Origin: CAYJLW01 sp964370965
GTDB taxonomy: Bacteria > Actinomycetota > Acidimicrobiia > UBA2766
Length of the DNA: 43,493 nt
Assembly: GCA_964370965.1 (NCBI GenBank)
Contig: CAYJLW010000034.1
Location: 1-43,493, forward strand
Reading direction: 5' to 3'
The notes beneath the pieces are model-generated. The model was given only the letters and a program-made list of their open reading frames with translations. It was not told the origin of the DNA and did not search any database. The position numbers and the translations under genes are program-made. Positions 43,481 through 43,493 of this stretch are shown one piece after another (the first letter of the stretch is position 1; each line of letters starts with the position of its first letter).

Positions 43481-43493
43481 CGTCCCCGGGGGG

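Overview
High-GC chromosome fragment, most probably from an actinomycete-type bacterium (Actinomycetota, possibly an acidimicrobial lineage). The evidence is a TIGR03086-type mycothiol-associated protein, a long DivIVA-domain coiled-coil protein, a YlbL-like PDZ/Lon protease, DUF2510 motifs, an initiator tRNA without an encoded CCA, and -10 elements of the TAnnnT kind. The taxonomic call is inference. Ten Ns and degenerate G/C homopolymers near the right end show that this is a draft or metagenomic assembly.

Layout. (1) Positions 1-2372 are the right end of an older mobile element: an XRE antitoxin-like gene, a broken hypothetical gene, and a tyrosine integrase that has lost its catalytic C-terminus. 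(2) Positions 2373-2419 are a 47-base copy of the 3' part of an initiator tRNA. (3) Positions 2420-27434 are a 25 kb integrative element sitting in the 3' end of the intact tRNA-fMet gene (27435-27508, minus strand). Both ends carry paired GTTTGAC repeats, and the right end also carries three CTGTCAAGTC repeats; these are probable integrase arm sites. (4) Positions 27509-43493 are ordinary chromosome.

The element's main cargo is a complete class 1 DISARM anti-phage operon: drmD (SNF2-like helicase), drmMI (adenine-specific methylase), drmA (helicase), drmB (DUF1998/zinc protein) and drmC (phospholipase D fold). The start and stop codons of most neighbours overlap, so the genes are almost certainly co-transcribed. 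A sixth gene, overlapping the end of drmC by 31 bases, encodes a 389-residue protein with an RNEIIH motif of the HEPN ribonuclease type. It is the best candidate here for an undescribed DISARM partner. Upstream lies a second unusual cluster: two different exonuclease-BRCT fusion proteins that face each other around a DUF2510-motif protein, followed by a protein with an aspartate-leucine-alanine-asparagine / lysine-histidine motif. An IS481-like remnant separates this cluster from DISARM.

The mobility module (AlpA-like regulator, excisionase-like protein, intact tyrosine integrase) and a stability module lie near the tRNA. The stability module is a MazF-like toxin with an unusually long ribbon-helix-helix antitoxin, plus a divergent operon whose first gene looks like a paralogue of that antitoxin. 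Several promoters here appear to give leaderless mRNAs.

The chromosomal flank holds housekeeping and envelope genes: enoyl-CoA hydratase, UDP-glucose 6-dehydrogenase, a VapBC-like pair, a membrane-anchored class III nucleotide cyclase, a DUF255 thioredoxin-like protein, DivIVA, a B12-binding radical SAM enzyme, a PDZ/Lon protease and a HEAT-repeat protein interrupted by the assembly gap.
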